Shown in pieces: positions 7,275-15,165 of a stretch of 32,585 bases of DNA (positions are counted from its first letter, which is position 1; every line of letters starts with the position of its first letter). Source of the DNA: Alphaproteobacteria bacterium (GTDB taxonomy: Bacteria > Pseudomonadota > Alphaproteobacteria > Caulobacterales > Hyphomonadaceae); NCBI GenBank assembly GCA_018969425.1, contig JAGWYJ010000038.1:1-32585 (forward strand), read 5' to 3'. Position numbers and translations under genes: made by a program. Under the pieces are notes generated by a model. That model had not been told where the DNA came from, did not search any database, and saw only the letters and a list, made by a program, of their open reading frames with translations.

Positions 7275-8987
7275 ATGACGAACCGGACAGTTGTGATCCC
7301 CGATATCGGCGACGTCTCCGACGCCCGCGTCCTCGAAGTGTGCGTGCGAGAGGGCGACAGGATTGCTCTCGACGACACCCTCGTCATCCTCGAGACGGAC
7401 AAGGCCACGCTTGATATTCCCTCTCCGGTCAGCGGGCGCGTGATCAGCATCGGGATCAGAGCGGGAGACGCAGGGTCTCCCGGGACAGTCCTGGCAGTGA
7501 TCGAGCCGGAGGATGCAGCACAGGACCTTCGCTCAATAATACCCCTGTCTTCGCTACCCGCCGCTGACCAGGTCCCCGACGAGACCTCAGCCTCAGCCTT
7601 CGACCTGGCCGTCATTGGCGCAGGACCGGGGGGCTATTCGGCGGCTTTTCGGGCCGCCGATCTCGGACTGAAAGTGGTGCTGATCGAGCGCCACGAGGCT
7701 CTCGGCGGCGTCTGCCTCAATGTCGGGTGCATTCCCTCAAAAGCGCTGCTGCATGTCGCTGCAGTGCGCGAGGAGGCGGAACGCCTGGCCTCCCTCGGAG
7801 TGACGTTTTCATCCCCCATAGTGGACCTTGAGCGCCTCCGATCCTTCAGAAGCGGAGTGGTCGGCAGACTGACCAGCGGCCTCGCCTCCATGGCCAGGAC
7901 ACGCAGGGTCGAAGTGATACGCGGCGCAGCGCGCTTCTCATCCGCCAACCGCCTCGAAGTCGCTGAAAGCTCGGGAGAGACAAGGACGATCGCCTTCAGT
8001 CACGCCGTCATCGCAACAGGATCTGCGCCTGTGCGCCTTCCCTTCCTCCCGAATGATCCGCGCATCGTCACATCGACCGGGGCCTTAGCCCTTCCCTTCA
8101 TCCCCACCCGCATGCTGGTCATCGGAGGGGGCGTGATCGGACTGGAGATGGCGACGATCTATTCATCCCTCGGAGCGCGCGTCGATCTGCTCGAAGTCGG
8201 CGAAGGCCTGCTCGCGGGCGTAGACCGGGACCTTGTCCGGATCTGGATGAAACGAAACGCTCACCGCTTTGACAGGATTCTGACCCGAACGGCTGTCTCC
8301 GCCGCAACCGCAACGAGTGAAGGCGTGCGTGTTGTCTTCGACAGACAGGACGCCGAAGCGGGTCGATACGACCTTGTCCTCCAGGCCGCCGGACGCCGGG
8401 CCGACACGGGTCCGCTCAATATCGCAGCCCTGGGCCTGAATCCGCGTCAGGACGGAACCCTCGAAACAGACCTCAGCATGCGCACAGCGGCCCGGCACGT
8501 GTTCGCCGTAGGCGATGTGACCGGCGCCCCGATGCTGGCGCACAGAGCGGTCCACCAGGGGCATGTGGCGGCCGAAACGATCGCGGGGCTGAAAGCCGGC
8601 TTCGATGCGAGCGTGATACCCTCGGTCGCCTACACGGACCCTGAAATCGCGTGGGTGGGAGTGACGGAGAGCGCGCCCGCCTTTAGCGAGACCACGCATA
8701 CAGTGGCGCGCTTCCCCTGGGCGGCCTCCGGACGAGCCATCGCCAATGGCGCTGACTATGGCCTGACCAAGCTCATCTTCGAGAGGACGAGCGGACGGAT
8801 CGTGGGAGGCGCCATCATCGGCCCCTCGGCCGGGGACATGATCGGGGAAATCTGTCTCGCGATCGAGATGGGAGCCGACGCCGTGGACATCGGCCGGACC
8901 ATTCACCCCCATCCCACCCTCGGCGAGACCATTGGCCTCGCCGCTGAGATCTCTCTGGGCGTCTGCACTGACATGCCTCCTGCATGA
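7275..8987 (+). CDS. lpdA: Dihydrolipoamide dehydrogenase (E3) with N-terminal lipoyl domain
   Basis: This 570-residue flavoprotein reoxidises dihydrolipoamide with NAD+. It is about 100 residues longer than a plain E3 because residues 1-78 form a lipoyl domain (Lys43 in LETDKAT), followed by a linker to about 108. The E3 body shows the FAD Rossmann motif GAGPGGYSAA (116-125), redox disulfide CLNVGC (Cys147/Cys152), NAD Rossmann motif GGGVIGLE (284-291), the second FAD motif VFAVGDVTG and the C-terminal HPHPTLGE active-site pair (His546, Glu551). Lipoyl-E3 fusions are known in beta- and gammaproteobacterial PDH complexes (for example Neisseria), typically alongside homodimeric E1. Here the extra lipoyl domain may compensate for the single one on E2. 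It is the last gene of the complex operon. Confidence 0.93.
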   Translation: MTNRTVVIPDIGDVSDARVLEVCVREGDRIALDDTLVILETDKATLDIPSPVSGRVISIGIRAGDAGSPGTVLAVIEPEDAAQDLRSIIPLSSLPAADQVPDETSASAFDLAVIGAGPGGYSAAFRAADLGLKVVLIERHEALGGVCLNVGCIPSKALLHVAAVREEAERLASLGVTFSSPIVDLERLRSFRSGVVGRLTSGLASMARTRRVEVIRGAARFSSANRLEVAESSGETRTIAFSHAVIATGSAPVRLPFLPNDPRIVTSTGALALPFIPTRMLVIGGGVIGLEMATIYSSLGARVDLLEVGEGLLAGVDRDLVRIWMKRNAHRFDRILTRTAVSAATATSEGVRVVFDRQDAEAGRYDLVLQAAGRRADTGPLNIAALGLNPRQDGTLETDLSMRTAARHVFAVGDVTGAPMLAHRAVHQGHVAAETIAGLKAGFDASVIPSVAYTDPEIAWVGVTESAPAFSETTHTVARFPWAASGRAIANGADYGLTKLIFERTSGRIVGGAIIGPSAGDMIGEICLAIEMGADAVDIGRTIHPHPTLGETIGLAAEISLGVCTDMPPA

Positions 8988-9073
8988 ATGAGGCCGTGAA
9001 CAGGCTTGATAGGGACCCATGATCGCCTTAGTGATATGTCAGAGATCGAGCCCTGATCCCCGGGAGACGGCTG

Positions 9074-10285
9074 ATGATGGCGGACATCCTCGCCCTGCCA
9101 TTCGCTGGCCTGGTTATCTCGGCCGGCGCACTGGCGCTGACGATCGCTGTTTGCATCATAGGGTTGAGGCATCGCCGAAAGCCATGGGGCGCGCTCGCCG
9201 GGGCGACGGGAGCTCTTGGCGCCCTTCTCGCCACAGGGCTTCTGAGCGGATCGGTCCTCTATGAGATCGGGTCCCGTCGGGAGCTGGCGACCTTCCCGCG
9301 CCCGGGCGTGATGATCGACGTCGGAGGCTATCGTCTCCATGTTGTCTGTGAGGGCGAGGCGAGCCCGGACAGACCCACGGTGGTCTGGATCTCAGGCGGC
9401 TACGCTCCGGGACTGGCCCTCAATCATCTCCATTCAGCCTGGAGAATGAAGGGACGCTCATGCTGGATCGACCGGGCCGGCGTCGGCTGGAGCGATGCGG
9501 GCCCAGAACCGCGATCCGTAAAGACCATCGTCAGGGAATTTCACACGGCGCTCTCCGGATCGGGCGAGACGCCTCGCTATCTTCTGGTCGGCCATTCGCT
9601 GGGAGGCATGATCGCGGCGAACTGGGCGGCGCGCTATCCTGAAGAGATCGCCGGGGTGATCACCCTCGACCCCACTCCGCACGAGATGATCGCCACCGGC
9701 GGCGTGCGCCGTCCCGGCGGATGGTGCGGCGCGCCGCCGGCAGCCCCGATCGTCGCGCAGGCGACATTCGGGCTTGGTTATCTGATGCCCTGGCTGCACC
9801 CCATGAACAGCGAGGGCTACAGACGCGAGAACGCCGCTCTGTCAGCCGAGCTTCCCGCCCTGAAAGCCCTGGAAAGCCGACCCAGCGCGCGCCGCGAAAC
9901 CCTCCGGCATTTTGAGATCAACTGTTACAGCGGCTATGAAACGATCCGTCACCCCGGAGCGCTGGGCTCGCTGCCCCTTCGCTCCATCGTCCAGCGCCTG
10001 AAGACCGGCGAGGAGGAACGCAAGACCGCCGAACGCTGGTCGGGCGTCTCAGACGATCTGGAGTGGGAGATCTACAAGCGCTCGATGAGGGCGGCCGCCG
10101 ACGAATATCCGCGCCTTTCCTCGCGCGGCGAACTCGTCTTCCTGCCGGACGACTGGGGACACAACTTCCCGCTGACCCATGCGGACTATGTCCTCGCGCA
10201 GGTCACAGAGTTCATCGATGAAATCAGGACGCCTGAGATCGATCCGGCGACGCCCGAACCCGGCGCCGAGACCGGGCGGAACTGA
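9074..10285 (+). CDS. Membrane-anchored alpha/beta hydrolase
   Basis: This is a 403-residue protein. Two hydrophobic segments at the N terminus (about 8-30 and 38-63) precede an alpha/beta hydrolase domain with nucleophile elbow GHSLGG (Ser175), a likely oxyanion loop WISGGY (106-110) and a candidate catalytic His363 in DDWGHNF. A conserved-looking DRAGVGWSD stretch (133-141) is typical of esterase/prolyl-iminopeptidase-like members. The start at 9074 has GGGAG (9062-9066) seven bases upstream; the adjacent ATG at 9077 would also work. The substrate is unknown (ester, lactone or peptide). It is 86 bp after E3 and about 110 bp before the regulator gene, on the same strand, so it could belong to either unit or be independent. 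Confidence 0.8.
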   Translation: MMADILALPFAGLVISAGALALTIAVCIIGLRHRRKPWGALAGATGALGALLATGLLSGSVLYEIGSRRELATFPRPGVMIDVGGYRLHVVCEGEASPDRPTVVWISGGYAPGLALNHLHSAWRMKGRSCWIDRAGVGWSDAGPEPRSVKTIVREFHTALSGSGETPRYLLVGHSLGGMIAANWAARYPEEIAGVITLDPTPHEMIATGGVRRPGGWCGAPPAAPIVAQATFGLGYLMPWLHPMNSEGYRRENAALSAELPALKALESRPSARRETLRHFEINCYSGYETIRHPGALGSLPLRSIVQRLKTGEEERKTAERWSGVSDDLEWEIYKRSMRAAADEYPRLSSRGELVFLPDDWGHNFPLTHADYVLAQVTEFIDEIRTPEIDPATPEPGAETGRN

Positions 10286-10319
10286 CGCGCGGCGTCCCTC
10301 ACACGCTTCAATGGCCGCA

Positions 10320-10366
10320 GTCTGGCGATAGCCCTTGACAAAGGCGGCCAGACGCTAACATTTCAA
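10320..10366 (+). promoter_or_regulatory. Promoter of the gntR-dgc-dpp operon with inverted repeat
   Basis: A perfect -35 TTGACA (10335-10340) is followed at 15 bp by TAACAT (10356-10361, four of six consensus positions). A 7-bp inverted repeat, GTCTGGC (10320-10326) and GCCAGAC (10347-10353), is centred on the -35. CTAACATTTCAA (10355-10366) over the -10 resembles the perfect palindrome at 27427-27438. A transcript from this promoter would start near 10368, which is after the ATG at 10366 and so favours the GTG start at 10396. Autoregulation by the GntR product is a reasonable inference. Confidence 0.5.
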
Positions 10367-10395
10367 TGAACGCTTGCTTTCAGGATAACCGCGTC

Positions 10396-11124
10396 GTGAC
10401 AGAGACATCGACCAACCTAAGAAATACCAAGACTGACAAGGTGTTTCGCCGGATTCGGCAGATGATTATCGACCTCGAGTTTCGGCCGGGCGCCGTCATC
10501 CAGAAAGAACAGCTGACCAGTCTTTTCGGCGTCTCCCGGGCGCCGATCAATGAAGCGCTGGCCCGCCTCCGGGAGGAGGATCTGGTCTACATCGCCCCTC
10601 AGCATGGAACGTTCGTCCAGGCCATTCACATCTCGAAGCTCAAGGAAGGACTGTTCTTCCGACGGGCCGTCGAACCCAAGGCGATCGCCGCGCTGGCGCT
10701 GTCGGCGACCCAGACCCTGATCGACCAGCTCGAAGACAACCTGCAACGGCAGCGATCGGCGGTTCGGGCGGGCGACCTCTCGGCCCTGCACAGCCTCGAC
10801 GACGCCTTCCACAGCCTGCTTCTTCAGGAAGGCGACCTGCAGCACACAGTGCGCCTTGTGCGAACCTTCAGCGCCCACCTCGAGCGCGCCCGCAACCTCG
10901 CCCATGTGACGAGGCGACGACCGAACGATACGGTTGAGGACCATGCCCAGATCGTCGCCGCCCTGGCGGCCCGCGATCCGCGGTGGGCGGAAAGCGCGAT
11001 GGATCTGCACCTCGCATCCGCTCTGGCGCCCCTGCGAAAGATGATCGAGGAGACCCCCGAAGTCTTTACGGCGGGCGAGGATCACGCAGCGACGATCAAC
11101 CGCCAGCCCCGGGCGTCGGCCTGA
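10396..11124 (+). CDS. GntR family transcriptional regulator, FadR/FCD subfamily
   Basis: This is a 242-residue regulator. The N-terminal winged helix (about 14-75) contains VFRRIRQMIIDLEFRPG, the recognition region LFGVSRAPINEALARLREEDLV and the wing GTFV. The C-terminal all-helical FCD domain (about 85-210) carries candidate metal/ligand-binding histidines: DAFHS (His139), EDHAQ (His183) and DLHLAS (His205). The GTG at 10396 is preferred because the best promoter would place the transcript start beyond the ATG at 10366; AGGA at 10382-10385 is a somewhat distant ribosome site. Using 10366 would add ten residues. It is the first gene of the D-glutamate/peptide operon, so it is the likely local regulator, with an acidic small molecule such as a D- or N-acyl-amino acid as effector. 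That effector role is inference. Confidence 0.9.
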   Translation: MTETSTNLRNTKTDKVFRRIRQMIIDLEFRPGAVIQKEQLTSLFGVSRAPINEALARLREEDLVYIAPQHGTFVQAIHISKLKEGLFFRRAVEPKAIAALALSATQTLIDQLEDNLQRQRSAVRAGDLSALHSLDDAFHSLLLQEGDLQHTVRLVRTFSAHLERARNLAHVTRRRPNDTVEDHAQIVAALAARDPRWAESAMDLHLASALAPLRKMIEETPEVFTAGEDHAATINRQPRASA

Positions 11125-11169
11125 CCGGTTCGCCTCGACCTGACCGAATTGAACCCATGGACGCCTCTC

Positions 11170-12219
11170 ATGACCGAGATCGACCCTCCGTCGCCATTGT
11201 CTCCTGCGATCATCCGGATCGAGACGCCCTACCTTATATTTCTGGGCGCCGTGACGTCGCGAAACGCCGCCAAGACAGCCTATGGCCTGCGTGACTGGAG
11301 ACCGGAAGCCTGCCTCGGGCAACTGAGACTGCCCGGGTGCAGCGAGGATCTTGGGATTGCGGACCTGTCGATAGAGGACGCCGCGCGAAAGGGTGCGCGA
11401 ACGCTGGTCGTCGGCGTCGCCCCGGTCGGAGGCAGACTCGAGCCCTCCTGGATCGCGGTGTTCGAAGCGGCGCTCAAAGCCGGGCTTGATATCGCAGCCG
11501 GCCTGCACACCCGCCTCGGCGAGAATGAACAGCTCGCCGCCCTCGCCCGCCGCCTGGACCGGCGTCTGACCGATGTTCGCATCCCGCCACCCGGCCTGCC
11601 CATTGCGAACGGCAGGAAGCGTATCGGGAAACGACTTCTGACCGTTGGAACGGACTGCGCGGTCGGAAAGAAGTATACCGCCCTCGCCATCTCAAAAGAG
11701 CTGCAGGGACGAGGACACGCAGCGAGTTTCCGTGCAACCGGCCAGACCGGCATCCTGATCGCCGGCAGCGGAATTCCTATTGACGCGACGGTCAGCGATT
11801 TCACGGCCGGCGCTGCGGAAATCCTGTCGCCAGACAATCATCCCGGCCACTGGGACATCATCGAAGGTCAGGGCTCGCTCTTCCATCCCGCCTACGCCGG
11901 CGTTTCGCTTGGCCTTCTGCATGGATCACAACCGGACGCCGTCGTCGTCTGCCACGAAGCCGGACGTGAGCGGATCTTTTTCTATAATGACTATCCGGTT
12001 CCCGATATCGCGGAGTGCATCGACCTGAACGTACGGCTGGGACGCCTGACGAATCCCGCCCTGCGGTGCGTCGGCGTGAGCGTCAACACCTCGGCGCTCG
12101 CACCCGACGAACGCCACAGCTACCTGTCCGATCTGAGCCGACGCCTAGGTCTCCCGTGCGTCGACCCGATCGCAACCGGCGTCTCCCCGATTGTCGACCG
12201 CATGATTGCGGAGGTCTGA
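11170..12219 (+). CDS. dgcN: DUF1611-type D-glutamate N-acetyltransferase DgcN
   Basis: This 349-residue protein belongs to the DUF1611 family. The N-terminal domain (about 10-140) is Rossmann-like; the C-terminal P-loop domain has GTDCAVGKKYTA (160-171), followed by ATGQTGI and DIIEGQGSLFHP motifs typical of the family. In the D-glutamate pathway described from marine proteobacteria, DgcN acetylates D-Glu to N-acetyl-D-Glu, which DgcA then epimerises. The adjacent dgcA-type gene makes this assignment strong. The ATG at 11170 is chosen over a TTG at 11149 because GGA lies eight bases upstream; neither site is ideal. The stop (12219) is one base before the dgcA ATG, implying coupled translation. 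A relaxed acceptor specificity toward other D-amino acids remains possible. Confidence 0.85.
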   Translation: MTEIDPPSPLSPAIIRIETPYLIFLGAVTSRNAAKTAYGLRDWRPEACLGQLRLPGCSEDLGIADLSIEDAARKGARTLVVGVAPVGGRLEPSWIAVFEAALKAGLDIAAGLHTRLGENEQLAALARRLDRRLTDVRIPPPGLPIANGRKRIGKRLLTVGTDCAVGKKYTALAISKELQGRGHAASFRATGQTGILIAGSGIPIDATVSDFTAGAAEILSPDNHPGHWDIIEGQGSLFHPAYAGVSLGLLHGSQPDAVVVCHEAGRERIFFYNDYPVPDIAECIDLNVRLGRLTNPALRCVGVSVNTSALAPDERHSYLSDLSRRLGLPCVDPIATGVSPIVDRMIAEV

Positions 12220-12220
12220 C

Positions 12221-13204
12221 ATGAGCGGATCGATCCGAATGACCGTGACAGAGGATCGGTGGCCTTTCCGCAAGCCGTTCCGGATCGCTTCAGGAACCCT
12301 CGAGACGGTTGACTTTCTGACCGTCACGCTCAGATGCGGCGACATAACCGGACAGGGAGAGGGCATCGGCGTGCTCTTTCGCGGCGAGACCCTTGAAAGC
12401 ATGCGCGAGGACGCCGAAGGCGTCCGGCTGGCGCTGGAAGGCGGTGCAGACAGAACCGATCTTCAGATGCTCCTTCATGCGGGCGGGGCTCGCAACGCCA
12501 TCGACTGCGCGCTTTGGGATCTTGAGTGCAAGATGGCGGGAGTGTCGATCTGGGAGAAGACCGGGTTAGCCGCGACCGCGCTTCAGACTGTCTACACGAT
12601 CGGGATCGACGACCCGCCGGCGATGATGGCCGATGCGCAGGCCTCTCGCGCGCGCATCCTCAAGATCAAGATTGCAGGACCAGGCGGCGTCGACCATGTC
12701 CGTCTGATCCGCAAGGCAAGACCGGACGCTCGCCTGATTGTTGACGCCAACAGATCTTTGTCGCGAAACGGTCTGGAGGCGATCCTCGGGGATCTGGCGG
12801 CCGAAGGGGTCGAGATGCTCGAGCAGCCGCTTCAACCCGGCGAGGATAAGTCGCTTGCCGACCTGAAATCCCCGATCCCACTCTGCGCCGACGAAAGCTG
12901 CCTCACCCGGGGCGACCTCGGCGCCGTGGCGTCCCTCTACGATATGATCAACATCAAGCTCGACAAGACCGGCGGCCTGACCGAAGCGCTCGCACTGGCG
13001 AAGGCGGCGCAGGAGCGCGGTCTGTCGCTCATGGTCGGCTGCATGGCCGGCACGTCCCTGTCCATGGCCCCCGCCTTCGTGATCGGCCAGATGTGCAGTT
13101 TTGTGGACCTCGACGGACCTCTGCTGATGGCGAGCGACCGGGACCCGGGCATGACCTACCTGAATGACGAGGTTCTTCCGCCTCGACCGGATCTGTGGGG
13201 ATGA
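12221..13204 (+). CDS. dgcA: Enolase-superfamily N-acetyl-D-glutamate racemase DgcA (dipeptide-epimerase-like)
   Basis: This 327-residue protein belongs to the muconate-lactonising/enolase superfamily. The catalytic set is intact: KIK (Lys148, Lys150), metal ligands Asp175 (VDAN), Glu201 (LEQPL) and Asp224 (CADES), and the opposite-face base Lys246 (INIKLDKTGG). This two-lysine pattern supports 1,1-proton-transfer epimerisation. By sequence alone it could be an L-Ala-D/L-Glu epimerase (YcjG type), but immediate coupling to the DUF1611 gene points to DgcA, which converts N-acetyl-D-Glu to N-acetyl-L-Glu. The ATG at 12221 has GGAGG (12210-12214) six bases upstream; an in-frame TTG at 12206 is inside that ribosome site region and is rejected. 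Both options place the enzyme in D-glutamate or cell-wall-peptide catabolism. Confidence 0.87.
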   Translation: MSGSIRMTVTEDRWPFRKPFRIASGTLETVDFLTVTLRCGDITGQGEGIGVLFRGETLESMREDAEGVRLALEGGADRTDLQMLLHAGGARNAIDCALWDLECKMAGVSIWEKTGLAATALQTVYTIGIDDPPAMMADAQASRARILKIKIAGPGGVDHVRLIRKARPDARLIVDANRSLSRNGLEAILGDLAAEGVEMLEQPLQPGEDKSLADLKSPIPLCADESCLTRGDLGAVASLYDMINIKLDKTGGLTEALALAKAAQERGLSLMVGCMAGTSLSMAPAFVIGQMCSFVDLDGPLLMASDRDPGMTYLNDEVLPPRPDLWG

Positions 13205-13205
13205 C

Positions 13206-13553
13206 ATGAACGATACAGCCGAACTGATCGTCCAAAGACAGGTCGAGGCCTATAACGCGCGAGATCTCGAGGCGTTTGCGGAATGCTTCTCGGACACGAT
13301 CGAGATCTTCGACTTTCCTGACCGGCTCATCCTGCGTGGCAAGCCGGCCCTGCGCGAACGCTACGCCCGGCGCTTCAGCGAATCGGAAGATCTGCATGCT
13401 GAGATCCGGGGCCGGTTCTCGAGCGGGACCTATGTCGTCGACATCGAGGATCTGACTGGCTCGGCTTTCGGGGCTGCTCCCGCAGCCGTGATCTATGAGG
13501 TCAGCCACAGCCTGATCACAAGAGCATGGTTCATCCGTAATGCGACCATCTGA
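13206..13553 (+). CDS. Small NTF2-like (SnoaL-type) protein
   Basis: This is a 115-residue protein with one base between the dgcA stop and its ATG. It starts IVQRQVEAYNARDLEAFAECFSD..., then has a short loop and LRGKPALRERYARRF, the helix-loop-helix opening of the SnoaL/ketosteroid-isomerase-like NTF2 fold, followed by a beta-rich half (TYVVDIEDL, AAVIYEVSHSLITRAWFIRN). Members range from isomerases and cyclases to non-catalytic ligand binders. No diagnostic catalytic residue can be assigned. The position inside a D-amino-acid/peptide operon, overlapping the binding-protein gene by 14 nt, implies a role in the same process, but I cannot say which. Confidence 0.7.
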   Translation: MNDTAELIVQRQVEAYNARDLEAFAECFSDTIEIFDFPDRLILRGKPALRERYARRFSESEDLHAEIRGRFSSGTYVVDIEDLTGSAFGAAPAAVIYEVSHSLITRAWFIRNATI

Positions 13554-15165
13554 GGTCATCCCTCGCCGGCTTCGCGCGCTTCCGGCGATCAGGCGGATGA
13601 TCGTCGCATCGTCGACCCTTCTTCTCACCGCTTTGAGCGTTTCATGCATCCGACAGGACACAGCGCGCACGGACGCGATCGTGATCAGCGTCCGCTCAAA
13701 CGTCGGCCCCCTCGATCCGGCGGTGTCTCCCGATACCGAGCAGCTTCAGATCATCTTCCCGGCCTATGACAATCTGGTCTCGATCACGTCGGATCCGGAA
13801 ACCGGCGAGGATGTTTTCCATCCCGAAATCGCATCATCCTGGACCGTCTCTCCGGACCGGCTGGTCTGGACCTTCACCCTCTCCGACCGATACGTGTTCG
13901 ACAGCGGGAGACGCGTCGACGCTGAGGCGGTTAAATTCACCTTTGATCGCCTGATGGCGATCAGCCGGGGTCCCTCAAGCAGCCTCAAAGAAGCCGTCGG
14001 GACAGTCGAGGTCCTGTCCCCGCAGACTGTTCGCTTCACGCTGAAGCGACCGCTTCCCTCATTTCTGCCGCTGATCGCCGATCGTGCGATGTTCATCATC
14101 GACCCGGGCGTCATGACACACGAAATCGACGGGGATCACGCCAGCCAGTGGCTCTCCACCCATTCCGCCGGCTCAGGGCCCTACAGGCTGGTGAAGCACT
14201 CCCCGAGAGACGTCTACATTCTCGAGCCAAATCCGTTCCGTCCCGATCCGCCCCGGCAGATTCAGAAGATTATCTACAAAGTCGCCAACGATCCCTCCGT
14301 GCGGGCGCTGCAGCTTGCTAAAGGCGATATCGATCTCGCTTATTTCCTTCCCGCCGAGCTGATCGGTCCCTTCCGGGAGGACCCCCGATACCGGGTCGAT
14401 GTCATCTCCTCACCCGCGATGAACTTTCTCGCCTTCAATATGGAGCGTCCGGCGCTGGCGGATCGCAGACTGCGGGAGGCGGTCGCTCACGCCATCGACT
14501 ATGAGGCGATCGTTCGGGACATAAAGTACGGCCTCGCCGAAGAATTTCGCGGTCCGTTGCTCCCCGGAATGATCGGCTACCGGCCGGACGAGTACCCTTA
14601 CGCCTATGACCCTGAAAAGGCGCGAGAGCTTGTAGCCTCCCTGCGCAGAGACGGACCTCTGCCCGAGATGACCCTGATTTATCCGGGCGTGTCTGCAGCG
14701 TCCGACACCATGGCCATATTCATCCAGTCCAGCCTCGCCGCAAGCGGGATCGACCTGAAACTTCAGAGACTGACGGTCCCTGCCGTCATCGATCGCATCC
14801 AGAGAGGCAATTACGACCTCCTGTTCATGGGATGGGTCTCAGCCTACGGCGACCCGTCCAACATCATGAATGTCTGGTTCGACCCGAAGTACAAAGGCGG
14901 GAGCGGAAACTACGCGCGGTACGAAAATCCTGAGGTGACAGAACTGCTCGCAAAGTCCCTGTCGGAGGGGGATCCACAGATCCGCGCCAGCCTTCTTCGG
15001 CAGTCCGTCGACCAGGTCAACCGCGACCTGCCTTACGTCTATCTTGTCAAGAATGCGGTCTGGACCGTCGCCTCGTCGCGCCTCCAGGGCCTGTCGTTCG
15101 ATCAGTACAATCTGTTCGATCAGGATTTTCATCTCATGACCCTGACAGAGGATGAGACACCATGA
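13540..15165 (+). CDS. Peptide ABC transporter substrate-binding protein (SBP family 5)
   Basis: This 541-residue extracytoplasmic binding protein is of the DppA/OppA class. After a basic N terminus and hydrophobic stretch (MIVASSTLLLTALSVSC, Cys36) it shows the family start LDPAVSPDTEQLQIIFPAYDNL, then LVWTFTLSDRYVFDSGRRVDAEAVKFTFDRL, and later NFLAFNMERPALADRRLREAVAHAIDYEAIV. The signal peptide could be a lipoprotein type with Cys36 as lipid anchor, though the box (L-S-V-S-C) is imperfect. The start at 13540 overlaps the SnoaL-type gene by 14 nt; an internal ATG at 13597 would give a shorter signal peptide. Substrate is probably a di- or oligopeptide; context suggests peptides with D-amino acids. 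Its permease and ATPase genes lie downstream, separated by three hydrolase genes. Confidence 0.9.
   Translation: MRPSEVIPRRLRALPAIRRMIVASSTLLLTALSVSCIRQDTARTDAIVISVRSNVGPLDPAVSPDTEQLQIIFPAYDNLVSITSDPETGEDVFHPEIASSWTVSPDRLVWTFTLSDRYVFDSGRRVDAEAVKFTFDRLMAISRGPSSSLKEAVGTVEVLSPQTVRFTLKRPLPSFLPLIADRAMFIIDPGVMTHEIDGDHASQWLSTHSAGSGPYRLVKHSPRDVYILEPNPFRPDPPRQIQKIIYKVANDPSVRALQLAKGDIDLAYFLPAELIGPFREDPRYRVDVISSPAMNFLAFNMERPALADRRLREAVAHAIDYEAIVRDIKYGLAEEFRGPLLPGMIGYRPDEYPYAYDPEKARELVASLRRDGPLPEMTLIYPGVSAASDTMAIFIQSSLAASGIDLKLQRLTVPAVIDRIQRGNYDLLFMGWVSAYGDPSNIMNVWFDPKYKGGSGNYARYENPEVTELLAKSLSEGDPQIRASLLRQSVDQVNRDLPYVYLVKNAVWTVASSRLQGLSFDQYNLFDQDFHLMTLTEDETP

Noticed and set aside
10417-11508. Minus-strand open frame (about 363 codons) antisense to gntR and dgcN
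   Set aside because: Both plus-strand genes have complete domains; the antisense product resembles nothing recognisable.
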